Source of the DNA: Daucus carota subsp. sativus
Taxonomy: Eukaryota > Streptophyta > Magnoliopsida > Apiales > Apiaceae
Assembly: GCF_001625215.2 (NCBI RefSeq)
Contig: NC_030389.2
Coordinates: 594,930-658,929, forward strand
Reading direction: 5' to 3'
Length of the DNA: 64,000 bases
The notes below the pieces were generated by a model that saw only the letters and a program-made list of their open reading frames with translations, was not told where the DNA came from and ran no database searches. The translations under genes and the position numbers were made by a program. Position 1 is the stretch's first letter, and the number at the start of each line of letters is the position of its first letter. Of the stretch, positions 33,401 through 41,483 are shown piece after piece.

Positions 33401-34681
33401 TCAAGATTGTTGGGAGTCACAGTGAAAATCACAGCAACAATGTATAGAGCAGTTATATTATATAAACAAGAGTAGGCCAACGAAACCACAACAATATAGC
33501 ATGCACGAAGATCGTATACACAATAATCAGTGACTGAGAAATTACGAGAAAAGAAGAGAAAGGCGCACCTTACACCGTCGCTAGAATTTAGTATACAGAA
33601 CAGCTGAGTCGCCTAGCCCTTCGATGAAGACTAGACTGTTCTTGAAGTGATTATTGCCCCACTACGCTGTGATGGGTAGTCGCAATATCGCTCCCAGGAT
33701 AAAACAGCACAGACCGAACCGCTCACAGACACGAGTACGATCAACAGCGATCAACACCTCAGTTCGCCCGAGAACAGTATGTATATGTGTATATATCGGA
33801 GTAGAGGGTGAGAGAGTAAGAGAGAAGAATGAGAATGGTGTTTTTGTTTTTCCCGTGCTCCAACTCAAGTGTCGAGGCTCACTATTTATAGTGAGGCCAA
33901 GCCACCAACACACTGTCCAGATTCATCTGTCCAGGTTCAATGAATCTGTATCTGTCAGACATTCTGACCAGATTCATTTGTCCAGGTTCAATGAATCTGT
34001 ATCTGTCAGATATACTGACCAGATTCATTTGTCCAGATTCAATGAATCTATATCTGTCAGATATACTGACCAGATTCATTTGTCCAGATTCAATGAATCT
34101 GTATCTATCAGATATACTGACCAGATTCATTTGTCCAGATTAAATGAATCACATTCTCATTTCAAGCTCTTTCAAGCCACTGTATTCAACTCTATTTCTC
34201 AATGGATTTCACTAAGAAAATATCCCGGAAATTACATCAAGAACATATTAAAAAATATGCTTTAAGCTTTTCATTTTCTAACAAATTTGTGAACATCCAC
34301 TTTTCTTAAACTGTGTGAATTTTTTTAAGTGGACATCTAATTTGAAACGAAGGGAGTAGTTGAGTTCAGATACGTGCATGCACGCATATATGATGCAATG
34401 CTACATAACTCTACATATATAGCTTGTATTCTATTTGTATAAAACTAACATGTATTCATGTGTGCACAGTGGGAGGAGCAAAGGGAGCACAAGCAGTGAC
34501 AGAGGGAGAAGTGGTGTACCCAGACGCCCTGTGCGAGAAGGCGAGCCAGACATGGTCGGGATCGTGCGGGAACACACAGCACTGTGACAATCAGTGCATT
34601 CAGTGGGAGACTGCGCGCCACGGAGCTTGCCACACCCGCGGCGGCAAGAAGATGTGCTTCTGCTACTTCGACCACTGCTAA
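27441..34681 (+). CDS. Plant defensin 2, intron carries a complete Copia element
   Basis: Exon 1 27441-27510 (signal peptide with LSAIFVLFLVASYSG) and exon 2 34470-34681 join in phase 1 to give 93 residues, uninterrupted. The mature domain has eight cysteines (YPDALCEKAS, GSCGN, HCDNQC, GACHTRGG gamma-core, CFCYFDHC) and closely matches defensin 1. The intron is 6959 bp, against 231 bp in defensin 1, because a 6435-bp Copia retrotransposon lies in it in antisense orientation. The donor (CAG|GTACGC) and acceptor (TGCACAG) remain intact, so correct splicing is possible, but premature polyadenylation, silencing or read-through could reduce expression. The role is the same as defensin 1: secreted antifungal-type peptide. 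Linkage of the two exons is inferred from frame, phase and homology; no transcript is seen. Confidence 0.88.
27716..27848. mobile_element. Left arm of a Stowaway-like MITE split by the Copia element
   Basis: TTTCAAATTACTTGTACACA at about 27725 corresponds to the inverted right arm beyond the Copia element (minus strand at 34284-34356: TTTCAAATTAGATGTCCACT). The outer left end is decayed, so the exact start is uncertain. Confidence 0.45.
27849..28724 (-). repeat. 3' LTR of the Copia element
   Basis: 876 bp, same length and apparent sequence as 33408-34283. It contains the TATA-like ACTATAAATAGT (28322-28333, minus) and a 51-bp tandem repeat upstream of it (about 28360-28590). Confidence 0.95.
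28360..28591. repeat. 51-bp tandem repeat in Copia LTR (about 4.5 copies)
   Basis: ATGAATCTG-type units begin at 28381, 28432, 28483, 28534 and partially 28585, spacing exactly 51 bp. Each unit holds GATTCATTTGTCCAG and the opposing CAATGAATC, so it is partly palindromic. In element sense it lies in U3, upstream of the TATA box. The 17-codon period creates spurious repetitive frames on both strands. Confidence 0.92.
28725..29248 (-). other. Copia 3' untranslated region with polypurine tract
   Basis: Lies between the polyprotein stop and the 3' LTR. The PPT (minus TTTGTGGGGGAT) ends next to 28724. No additional open frame such as an env-like gene is present. Confidence 0.75.
29249..33367 (-). 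CDS. Copia Gag-Pol polyprotein, intact
   Basis: One 1372-residue frame from the ATG at 33367. Order: Gag (RWQKKMKLWL..., about 1-240); CCHC knuckle CWSCGQVGHWSKDC (about 278-291); protease WLIDTGANVHIC (about 349-360); GAG-pre-integrase LWHSRLGHLNFG (about 485); integrase with catalytic Asp, Asp, Glu in HSDICEFG, LRSDRGGEY and ESNGVAERKNR; reverse transcriptase (KARLVAKGFRQREGIDYFDT ... MDVKTAFLHGDLEEEIYM ... CLYVDDILLFG); RNase H (GYSDASW ... STFEAELCALDATGTEAEWL). Integrase before reverse transcriptase is the Copia order. All catalytic motifs I can read are present with no stop or frameshift, so the element may be autonomous. It would make virus-like particles, reverse transcribe its RNA and integrate. 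The fine lineage was not assigned. Confidence 0.96.
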   Translation of the reverse strand: MVNEIVDSVVGGGAGSGSGVTTNIDWTTYRFPQPIDLSGIPDKFGGGVSFSRWQKKMKLWLTVKGLWPVLQYEKPVVVQEKAETLKAYAMWEEKDGVARAAILAALTNTLFDVYSSDSYTAKTLWEKLDQTHNTDSQGLEKYSVAKFLDFKLVDTKSMTEQVHEFETLVHALKESGMDLPEKFLVMSVIEKLPKSWEEFALSLKRQKGEITWTNLMLDISVQEQHKSKQGHVMPTESGSSKVNVVTVGQKRKSVAKKVNTKPKTDKGKAKKSKANKPCWSCGQVGHWSKDCPVKKAKKAEVVAQANTVLGTTDGPVLNMVVGEAVASETNDGYVKYNHELFSTYLSNEWLIDTGANVHICADITLFVSYQQAHGMTVTMGNASAAQVRGIGNVDLKFASGRVLSLTRVHHVPEIRRNIISGSCLVKNGFELSLKCNKVVITQTGVFFGKGYLSDGLFLINVEPVLGGFINDIASPSVNNIESSDLWHSRLGHLNFGALKNMMNLELIPKHAIDKKTKCQVCVTAKLTRKPFHSVVRDSDLLDLVHSDICEFGGVLTKEHCRYFITFIDDCSRYCYVYLLKHKDEALEKFIRFKTEVETQTGKVLKRLRSDRGGEYTGNTFNEFCKSNGIIHEVTPPYTPESNGVAERKNRTFKDMINSMLINSGLPKYMWGEALNTACHILNRVPLKHMDKTPYELWKGRKTSIKYLRVWGCLAKVLVPEQKRKKLGPKTVDCIFLGYLETTTAMRFLVLKSDIDGIVANTIVEFRDATFFEDVFPMKTGIPQSSSSDDPTHTSSSIPDHVERMTKVGANPASSSTPNEVEEPRRSKRAKVVKDFGSDFITYNVEDEPLTFRQAMDSSESRHWKGAVKSEIDSIVSNGTWELVDLPPGCSTIGCKWIFKKKMKPDGSIDKYKARLVAKGFRQREGIDYFDTYSPVARLTTIRMLVALASVHGLIIHQMDVKTAFLHGDLEEEIYMDQPEGFVASGNESKVCKLVKSIYGLKQAPRDWHKKFDDTVLTFDFIVNDNDKCVYYKVKGNEHIVLCLYVDDILLFGTSIEIINETKNFLKRHFEMKDMGEANVILGLKLTQSTEGITLSQSHYIEKSILEKYGYSNCRIASTPYDPKVALIKNASGVPVSQLRYSQIIGSLQYLANGTRPDISYSVSKLARYTSCPNRTHWDALDRVLRYLKGTIYLGLHYRRYPSVLGGYSDASWIAKKSGSNGVTGYLFTLAGGAVSWKSTRQTIVTRSTFEAELCALDATGTEAEWLHGLLSVLPVVSRPLPTISVHCDSRTTIDKIRSAKYNAKTKRHIQVRLKSIRGLVSDRTIAIEFIGTQDNIADPLTKGLEHAVVLKSRLGMGLITHYDSSTAGTQYI
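33392..33406 (-). other. Candidate primer-binding position of the Copia element, self-complementary to its LTR
   Basis: Starting one nucleotide inside the 5' LTR edge, the minus strand reads TCTTGAAGTGATTAT. This is not the usual TGGTATCAGAGC complement of initiator tRNA-Met. The exact reverse complement of this 15-mer, in element sense, lies within the LTR at 33640-33654 (and 28081-28095). The transcript could therefore pair its PBS position with its own LTR-derived leader. Confidence 0.6.
33408..34283 (-). repeat. 5' LTR of the Copia element
   Basis: 876 bp; U3 with 51-bp repeats at about 33919-34150, TATA-like ACTATAAATAGT at 33881-33892 (minus), then R/U5 ending ...CTCCCAACA at 33408. 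Confidence 0.95.
33881..33892 (-). promoter_or_regulatory. TATA box of the Copia 5' LTR
   Basis: Minus strand ACTATAAATAGT, about 390 bp into the LTR and just downstream of the 51-bp repeats. A transcript would start near 33855 and run antisense to the defensin 2 intron. Confidence 0.65.
34284..34356. mobile_element. Right arm of a Stowaway-like MITE next to the Copia element
   Basis: Ends AAGTGGACATCTAATTTGAA then ACGAAGGGAGTA, matching the inverse of a Stowaway-type CTCCCTTCGTTTCAAATTAG end. It begins exactly at the Copia LTR boundary, so the retroelement probably landed inside this MITE. Confidence 0.55.
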
Positions 34682-35483
34682 TTCACCCATCTATCTATCT
34701 ATATTCCTGCCAAGAATAAAAATGCATGGGGCAGATTCTTCATGAAGAATATGCATGCCACATTTATTTGTTATTTTCACTTTCTGTTATTCCTCTTCCT
34801 GTACTCTAATAATGCACGTGTAGGCTATCTTTTTAATAAATCAATCAAGTATACTTATAAATTCTGCGTAGACTACTGCGCTTGCTAATCTCTTTCTTTC
34901 AAGTTATAGATTAAATATCATATCCCATCATAATTAATTAAAGAAAAAACTCATCAAATTTAGTTTGTAATAAATTATAACCTCGCTTAGAATAAAAAAT
35001 TAGAGTAGAAGTTAGAAACAAGTTAAAATTTATAAGTGATTAAAGTGTTTGGTAAATAAGTGGAAGCCCTGAAACAAAAACTAGCATTACTGACTTTCTT
35101 GACTTTTTATACAAACGGTACGAAATAAGTGCTTCTTACTTATAAACTCAGAAGCCGACTTTTAAGCCGTTGCCAAACAGCCCCAATGACTCTTTGACCT
35201 AAAATTCGAATATTGAAAGTAAATTTTAAGAGTGAGTTGACTACTAGTATACGCATTTATGTTGAAATGACTTATATCCGAATGTACACTAGCAGAAATC
35301 ACATATATCTAGCATATCCAGAAAATTTCTATATTCGACTGTTTCATGTTGTCGTTATTGTTTTTGTCCGATTTCAGCCAAAAATAAATGTTTCGGCACC
35401 GTCGTGTTTGACTACGTCTTACGGAGAAGAAATTGCAGAGGCCACACGTTCGATGATTGATTATTCATGCACCTAATTACAGA
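34682..35483. other. Spacer 3' of defensin 2, with a possible MITE
   Basis: Defensin 2 3' UTR, then AT-rich sequence. Around 35045-35186, GTGTTTGGTAAATAAGTGGAAG and the inverse of GGCTGTTTGGCAACGGCTTA flank a short palindromic stretch, a likely old MITE without clear ends. No gene seen. Confidence 0.4.
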
Positions 35484-36904
35484 TAGAGCCGGCCAAACGG
35501 GCCGAACCGTTCGAACCGGCACGCCCCGAACCGTGTTTTTAACCGCCCGAAACCGTATAAACACGGGTCGGTTCGAAAACCGCATGAACCGAAACTGAGT
35601 ACGGGCCGAACACGGGTTTAGAATCGAGAAACCGAACCGTAACCGGCCCGAAACCGCTTTAACCCGCTTGAACCGCACAGGCTGGAACCGTTTAACCGCG
35701 GTTTGAACCGCGAACCGCAAAACCGCGGTTTAACCGTGGAATTCTACACCGTAATCTGTATCAAATTTATATTTAAATAAATTAGCCTGATTTAAATTTT
35801 AAATATTAAGTTTATATTTACATAAATTAAATTTTATTTAAAAATGTCATTTTATAATTAAATTATTAAACACTCTACTAACTTATATTTTAAAATCTTA
35901 TAAATCATCACCACTTAATAATTTTATAAGTTATATTAAACTGATTTTGATATAATAATTTTATGTTATATTATATACTATAAAATAAGAAATTTTTCAC
36001 TTTTGTTATATTAAAACTGATTTAGATATAATAATTATATATTATATTATATACTATTAAATAAGATATTTTTAATTTTGTGATAAAAAAATATTTAGCA
36101 GGGCGGAACCGGACCGCGGAACCGCTGGAACCGCTTGAACCGCGGAACCGCGGAACCGGCCTGTGTTTCGCTACTTCCAATTCTATGAAAGAATGAAGCA
36201 GGGTGTATTTTTTTATTATTTCGTTTGACAGTCTGTCCAATCTTGGCACGGTGAACCGTGATTGAACCGTGGAACCGCGGTTCGCGGTTCACGGTTTCTT
36301 TCCGTTTTATTCGTCTTTATATTTTAAAACGAAATAAAAAAGTTTATATTTTAATTTATTTGATATTATATTTTTTATTTTTTAATTTTAAACTAAATGT
36401 CAACTATCATAAAATTATTTTCAAATTTTTAATTAAATTAATATTAAGATTCTCTCTTTTCCATTATATTATATTAGAAAAATATAGAAGTTTATATATT
36501 AAACAAAATAAAAAGTTTATATTTTAATAAAAAGTGTCTATTTTAATACACTCGATATTTATATTTTATTTTTTGTTTTATATGAAAACATAAAAGTTTA
36601 CATTTTAAAATGAAATTGAAACTTAAAAAAAGGTAAAATTTAATTTAATTTATAAAAGTTTGCTCAACTGGTCCTCAGTGAACTTAAGGAACCGTCGAAT
36701 TCGAACCGTGAACCGTTGAACCGGCCCGAACCGTCTAACCCGTATAAACCGTGTTATACGGTTATGGTTTTGATTTTCTCCCGCCCGGCCCGGACCGGCC
36801 CGGACCGCCAATCTTGGCGTGCCGGTTACGGTTTCACCGGCGACGGTCCGGAAACCGCATGAACCGGCCCGAACCGTCCCGGCCTGCCCGTTTGGCCAGC
36901 TCTA
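35484..36904. mobile_element. Non-autonomous hAT-type transposon (1421 bp)
   Basis: Ends TAGAGCCGGCCAAACGGGC and GCCCGTTTGGCCAGCTCTA form a TIR with one mismatch. The 8-bp direct repeat ATTACAGA flanks both sides exactly (35476-35483 and 36905-36912), the signature of hAT insertion. Both subterminal regions (about 35500-35740 and 36690-36890, plus 36100-36290) are packed with AACCG / CGGTT motifs that would bind transposase. The centre is very AT-rich and encodes no transposase. Confidence 0.93.
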
Positions 36905-37374
36905 ATTACAGACATGCATAGAGTAGTAGACAAGTTCACTGTGTAGTCGCTATCATTTTCGGCCGGATGCCGCATTTATCTTCCAAGCACGCATTTTCTC
37001 CACAGAAAACAAATTTGAAAATTCGACGCAGAACACAAGTTGTGGAAAAACTTTCTACCTTTTTTAAACTTAATTTCTGTGGAAAAACTTCGCATTATAT
37101 TTGTTCGGCACGTACTAACAATTAACATTAATTAGGAACCGCAACCTTACAATATTTTTATTAAATATCATGCAGGTTAATTATCAATCAAATCACTTTG
37201 CTTCGTTTGATCAAGTATTAATAAAGTTTGGCTTCATCTACATCACTCACCTCAATTTATATTATATTTTGATAATTTTTTTTGACAAAATAACGTTTTT
37301 GATAAATTATATGACACGAATTTGATTAAGATTTGATGTGAATTTCTACGTGCATAAGGATAATACATATTCTA

Positions 37375-37682
37375 GGGTCGCGCTCAAGAGAGAACCACTC
37401 CTTAAAATAGAACCATAGAACCAGTAGGGTTCTGCTGTAGAACCCTAAATTTTAAATAGATTTTTTGGATCTAAATCTAAAATACATGTTTTTTTCATGT
37501 TTTTTCATCGTTTTGTGTGTTCAAAACTAATTTAAAAATATAATCCATAGATATTGACATTTTTTTTGTGAAGTTCTGCTGCAGAACCCCAACTAATACT
37601 TAAGTTCTGGTGCAGAACTCTTACTTAATAAGGTAAGAGTTCTATGGTTCTCTCTCTAATGGTTCTCTCTGGAACATGACCC
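37375..37682. mobile_element. MITE-like element with imperfect 23-bp TIR
   Basis: GGGTCGCGCTCAAGAGAGAA (then CCA) at 37375 is the approximate inverse of TGGTTCTCTCTGGAACATGA (then CCC) at 37660-37682. Internal GGTTCTGCTGTAGAACCC and CTGGTGCAGAACTC form smaller palindromes. No clear target duplication. Confidence 0.6.
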
Positions 37683-37805
37683 TTCTGCAAATACACTCAT
37701 AATCCAAAATGTAAATTTACTTTCCGATATATTCTGCAAATAACAAAATACTGAAATTCGAAATTATATATATTAATTTAACCAACCTCTTTTTCATTTA
37801 ATTAA

Positions 37806-38549
37806 TCATGTTTCAGAAGTTACATGAGCTGGGAACTCGTCTTTCTCCTCCTGTTCCCTCAAAGATCTCTGTTGCCTGGCAATGAAACCCTCCACCATCT
37901 GCCGGAACTCGTCACCGGTCATCTCGGCACCCACTCTATTATTGTAACTCACACTTTTCCGGTAACTTCTAGTTACCTTCCCACAAGAGTGATCCTCCAC
38001 AACATGGTAACCCTTAAAAACCTCAGATTTACTCCTCTGCATTTTACTAACCTCACGAATATTACACAAATCAACTGAGATATTTTTCTCTTCGTAAATC
38101 TCAGGCTTCCCTTGCTCGATAACCATATTCGCATTCTCTTCGAAAAATTCAAGATGCTTGCTATACACCCCTGCATTGTTACAGCTTCCGCTTTCTTGAG
38201 CCGAAAAGTTTCCATAATTTGAGAAGAGGATGAGGATGATCATGTTTCCGATGACGAATATAGTCGTGGTAGGGCTCAAGATTTCGATGGACAGACGAAA
38301 GAAGAAATTAAAGAAATTGCCACAAATTCTGGAATAAAATGTCAAGAATTCAGTGGAAAAAGTTGAGATTATGAAGAGCACAATGCATATCTCTATGAAC
38401 CTGAACAAAGACCTAAAATTTCGAAGCCTTTTGAACCTGAAGATTGCATTGGCCATTTCTGTAAATTTGTTACAAGTTGGGATCAAGATTTTCTTAAGAG
38501 GAGAAGCATAGTTATGAGAGCTAGAGAGATTTAAAAAGGATTGCCACAC
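37806..38549 (-). CDS. DUF761 (cotton-fibre-type) membrane-associated protein
   Basis: Single-exon frame of 247 residues; an in-frame Met at 32 (MANAIFRFKR) is an alternative start. Two hydrophobic segments (about 51-72, FIEICIVLFIISTF; about 90-110, LSPTTTIFVIGNMIILILF) suggest membrane insertion near the N-terminus. The C-terminus MTGDEFRQMVEGFIARQQRS (210-229) matches the DUF761 motif of plant proteins that carry a DUF4408-type membrane N-terminus. The middle is polar and rich in Glu, Lys and Ser. Molecular function of the family is not known to me. It sits alone between the two defensin pairs, with no operon-like relation. Intact frame and recognisable C-terminal motif make it a likely real gene. 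Confidence 0.8.
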   Translation of the reverse strand: MWQSFLNLSSSHNYASPLKKILIPTCNKFTEMANAIFRFKRLRNFRSLFRFIEICIVLFIISTFSTEFLTFYSRICGNFFNFFFRLSIEILSPTTTIFVIGNMIILILFSNYGNFSAQESGSCNNAGVYSKHLEFFEENANMVIEQGKPEIYEEKNISVDLCNIREVSKMQRSKSEVFKGYHVVEDHSCGKVTRSYRKSVSYNNRVGAEMTGDEFRQMVEGFIARQQRSLREQEEKDEFPAHVTSET

Positions 38550-40307
38550 AAATATTGGTCAATAAACATGATCCATATAACTTTAATATTCCTATTATTT
38601 CAAAGGAAAGCAATTTAAGATGAAAAGAAAAAGGGAAAAGAGAGAAGGAATCTCATTGTCTCCCTCTATCTTTTATTAATTTAGGGTTTGGGACAATTGG
38701 GTCCATTTACAAGCTTTTTCTAAGTTGTAGTGATTGAGTCCTCAAATGGCTGTTTGGTCTCTAAAGAGGTCTAACATACAGTCAGTGCAGAGCCAGAGAC
38801 TTCTCTTTTCCACCCTTTCCAGATCTATTTGCATGGACCATTTGCTCTTTACACATAATATTTTTTGGAAAGAAGAAGAGATATATACAAGTACATCGAT
38901 TTATAATATAAAACAGTGCAATATAATAGTTGGATTAGTTTCTTAAGTGCATTGTAGTTTACTGACGACAGTGTACTTGGTTATTAAAGTATGTTGAAGA
39001 TGATTAGGACTTGACACAAAAGGGATAAGCCAATGCAAATCTTTAAAGTTCCTGGTTTTATAAAACTAACCCATGCTTTTAGATCGATTCTTTAGTGAAG
39101 TATTAATACTGTGCTTAGACTGAAGGCACACGTGGAAATGCATGTGGCATCGAGGTGGATAAGGATTATATTATGAGTAGTGTTACCGCCACAAAATTGA
39201 ATACGAAATTTGTGTAAAATTTTATAGAATTAAATGATACTGTATGACAATTCATATTTTAGTCTGGGTTATTAATATGTCAGGTTCTTCTAGCACTCAC
39301 ATGCTAAGTACTATTTTAACTAGCTCCTACTTTTTAATATGTTAATTAATTTGATAGTGTTCATTTTTATCAGTAAAGGATATAAATTGTTGACATTTTT
39401 ATTATAAAACTATTTATCAGTATGTTTTATTTGCATTTTTAAGTTAAAGTATGTTAAGTTATTTACTATGTTTCAGAATTAATTGAAATAACTTTTTTTG
39501 ATAAATTAGTTCTAATATAAAAAATCAAATGGCATCTACATAAATACTTGCGTCGAACAAACAGAATATAGAAGCAATCACTGATTAATCTATTATTCTT
39601 GACGAGATAAAATCACGTGATTTGGTGATTTGTTGAAGATATACACATTCTTCGTCACTTTTGCTTTTGATGTAACGAGTTTGAACTATCGATGGACAAT
39701 GTAATCCCTGGCAATTTTTATTATTAAATCAAGTATCATACTCACGTACACAAATGGCAAAAAAATAACAAAACTTACATAAAAATCAACATCAAACGTG
39801 ACAAATTAGTAACCTTAAATTTGCAAATGCGTAAATAAAATATTAGTTAAATCAAGACAATCTTCAGATCTGGAGAACAAACCCAAAAACTATTAAACTA
39901 TATTGCTCTAATTTGTTGAACATGATCCTAATGAATCTGGATATGGAACACGTTAAAAAAACCAACTTTAGTTCGATCCAAATTAAATTATAATAAAATC
40001 AAATGAATTCGCATATGAATTTATGCTCCCATATGAACAAGGTCGTCCCTCACCCCTGACCAGCACAGAAACACTCATGCTCGGTTGATATATTTTCGAA
40101 TAACTTATATGTAAATCATTATCATCAATTTCTCGAATTGCTAGTACATAGATAAAAAGGACGTGTGAACAAACAGATCATTTAACAATAAAAATACGAT
40201 ATATATCTGATCAACAACGTTAAATTTTCCGATCATTCGATTTTCCAAAGATATATATTAATGGAACAATTAGAATAATCCACACTTATAAGTATTTGTA
40301 GAAGAGT
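38550..40307. other. Spacer between DUF761 gene and defensin 3
   Basis: Probable DUF761 gene promoter on the left (a CT-rich minus-strand leader near 38640-38670), then AT-rich DNA with no coding signal. GTAGTGTTACCGCCACAAAA at 39178 resembles the start of the MITE-like element at 40308 but has no clear partner end. Confidence 0.4.
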
Positions 40308-40480
40308 AGTGCTACATGCACAAAATTGGGTACATAATTTTGCACAAAATGAAGTGGCAATTGAGATGTGAAGTTTTAATTGATACTATTAATGCATATG
40401 CAGGAGGCTCATTTCAATCAAAAATTGACACATACTCATTATGTGAATATTTTTGTACCCATCTCTGTGCTTTTAGCATT
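40308..40480. mobile_element. MITE-like element upstream of defensin 3
   Basis: AGTGCTACATGCACAAAATT...GGGTACA at the left is imperfectly inverted at the right (TGTACCCATCTCTGTGCTTT then TAGCATT). No clear target duplication; superfamily uncertain. Confidence 0.45.
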
Positions 40481-40761
40481 TTTCTTTGTAGAATAGTATG
40501 GGATAGGTATTACTTTTTCTAGAAAACAATAAAGAGAGAAATATCAGCTCATCATGCATGCGCACACTTTGAACTATTTAGGGTTTTTGGTTTCACCTTT
40601 TAAACTTCCGCTTACGAAAATGCTTAAATCACTAGCTCTTCATTTCAACATTTAGAGGGGAAAAAAATAGAATCCTGAATGAACGGGATGATGAAAGGCA
40701 GTGCATTCATTTCAACAGTCGGTTGATATAGGTAGTGCTTGTTTTTCTTCTGTATTACGTA

Positions 40762-40769
40762 CATGCATG
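40762..40769 (+). promoter_or_regulatory. RY motif in defensin 3 promoter
   Basis: CATGCATG in a conserved block (CGTACATGCATGCAGTGT) 70 bp upstream of the TATA box. The same block precedes defensin 4 at 75 bp from its TATA. RY motifs bind B3 factors (ABI3/FUS3/LEC2 type) in seeds, so seed expression is a hypothesis. Confidence 0.55.
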
Positions 40770-40831
40770 CAGTGTGCCAAGCTTTACTTTGACTACAGAA
40801 ATCAAACACGATTATTTGAATATTTGTGCAC

Positions 40832-40839
40832 TATAAATA
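40832..40839 (+). promoter_or_regulatory. TATA box of defensin 3
   Basis: TATAAATA within GCACTATAAATAACCAC, 75 bp before the start codon. Confidence 0.7.
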
Positions 40840-40906
40840 ACCACTTCATTTTTAGCTTTCTTCCCGCACAGATTGAAGAATATACATATCTTTTGAGATC
40901 TCAAAA

Positions 40907-41483
40907 ATGGCGAAGAACAGTACCAGCCCAGTTAGCCTCTTTGCCATCTCTCTCATTTTCTTCCTTCTTGCCAACTCAGGTATTAATTAATCCAATATGT
41001 ATATGCACGTATATATAACGAAATCTGTCACAACTAGATTATGTGCCAGTTTGGCAACTAATTTTTTGATAAAATAAGTCTTTATTTTATTTTTAGAAAA
41101 ATGTATTTTGTAAGATTTCTTTTGGATATAAATATAAAGATTTGTTTCATATTTGTTTAAGGTCTTATTTCAGGAAAAATGGTATTTTATGCACTTTTCT
41201 CCAGAAATAAGCCTTTATACTCAAATATAAATTTAGCCAAACGACCAATATATCTTCATTTATAAACATCTTTGAATCTTAATCTTAGTTCCCTATTCGA
41301 AACGTTGCAGGAAGTATTACCGAAGTTGATGGAAAAGTCTGCGAAAAGCCAAGCTTGACATGGTCTGGAAAATGCGGAAACACACAGCACTGTGATAAGC
41401 AATGCCAGGACTGGGAAGGAGCTAAACATGGTGCTTGTCACAGTCGGGGTGGCTGGAAGTGCTTTTGTTACTTCGAATGTTAA
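40907..41483 (+). CDS. Plant defensin 3
   Basis: Exons 40907-40979 and 41311-41483 join in phase 1 to give 81 residues. Exon 1 is the secretion signal (PVSLFAISLIFFLLANSG). Exon 2 has a short spacer (SITEVDGK) and an eight-cysteine mature domain: VCEKPSLTWSGKC, HCDKQC, the gamma-core GACHSRGGWKC and CFCYFEC. Length and spacing fit the Dm-AMP1-like class of secreted antifungal defensins, which bind fungal membrane sphingolipids in characterised members. The intron holds a degenerate inverted-repeat element at about 41047-41245 (AGTTTGGCAACTAATTT near the left, inverse of TTTAGCCAAACGA at the right). It pairs with the locus at 43235, sharing promoter blocks, signal peptide and most mature residues, and is the intact member of that pair. 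Confidence 0.95.

Larger units (their letters stand above)
27849..34283 (-). mobile_element. Complete Copia-type LTR retrotransposon (6435 bp)
   Basis: Two 876-bp LTRs (27849-28724 and 33408-34283), both TGTTGGGAG...TCTAACA on the plus strand, apparently identical by eye, flank one intact polyprotein frame on the minus strand. The PPT (minus TTTGTGGGGGAT) adjoins the left LTR, which is therefore the 3' LTR. Flanking pentamers (ATTAA left, AATTT right) do not match, so no target duplication is evident. Identical LTRs and an intact frame suggest a young insertion (inference). It lies inside the intron of defensin 2. Confidence 0.95.
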
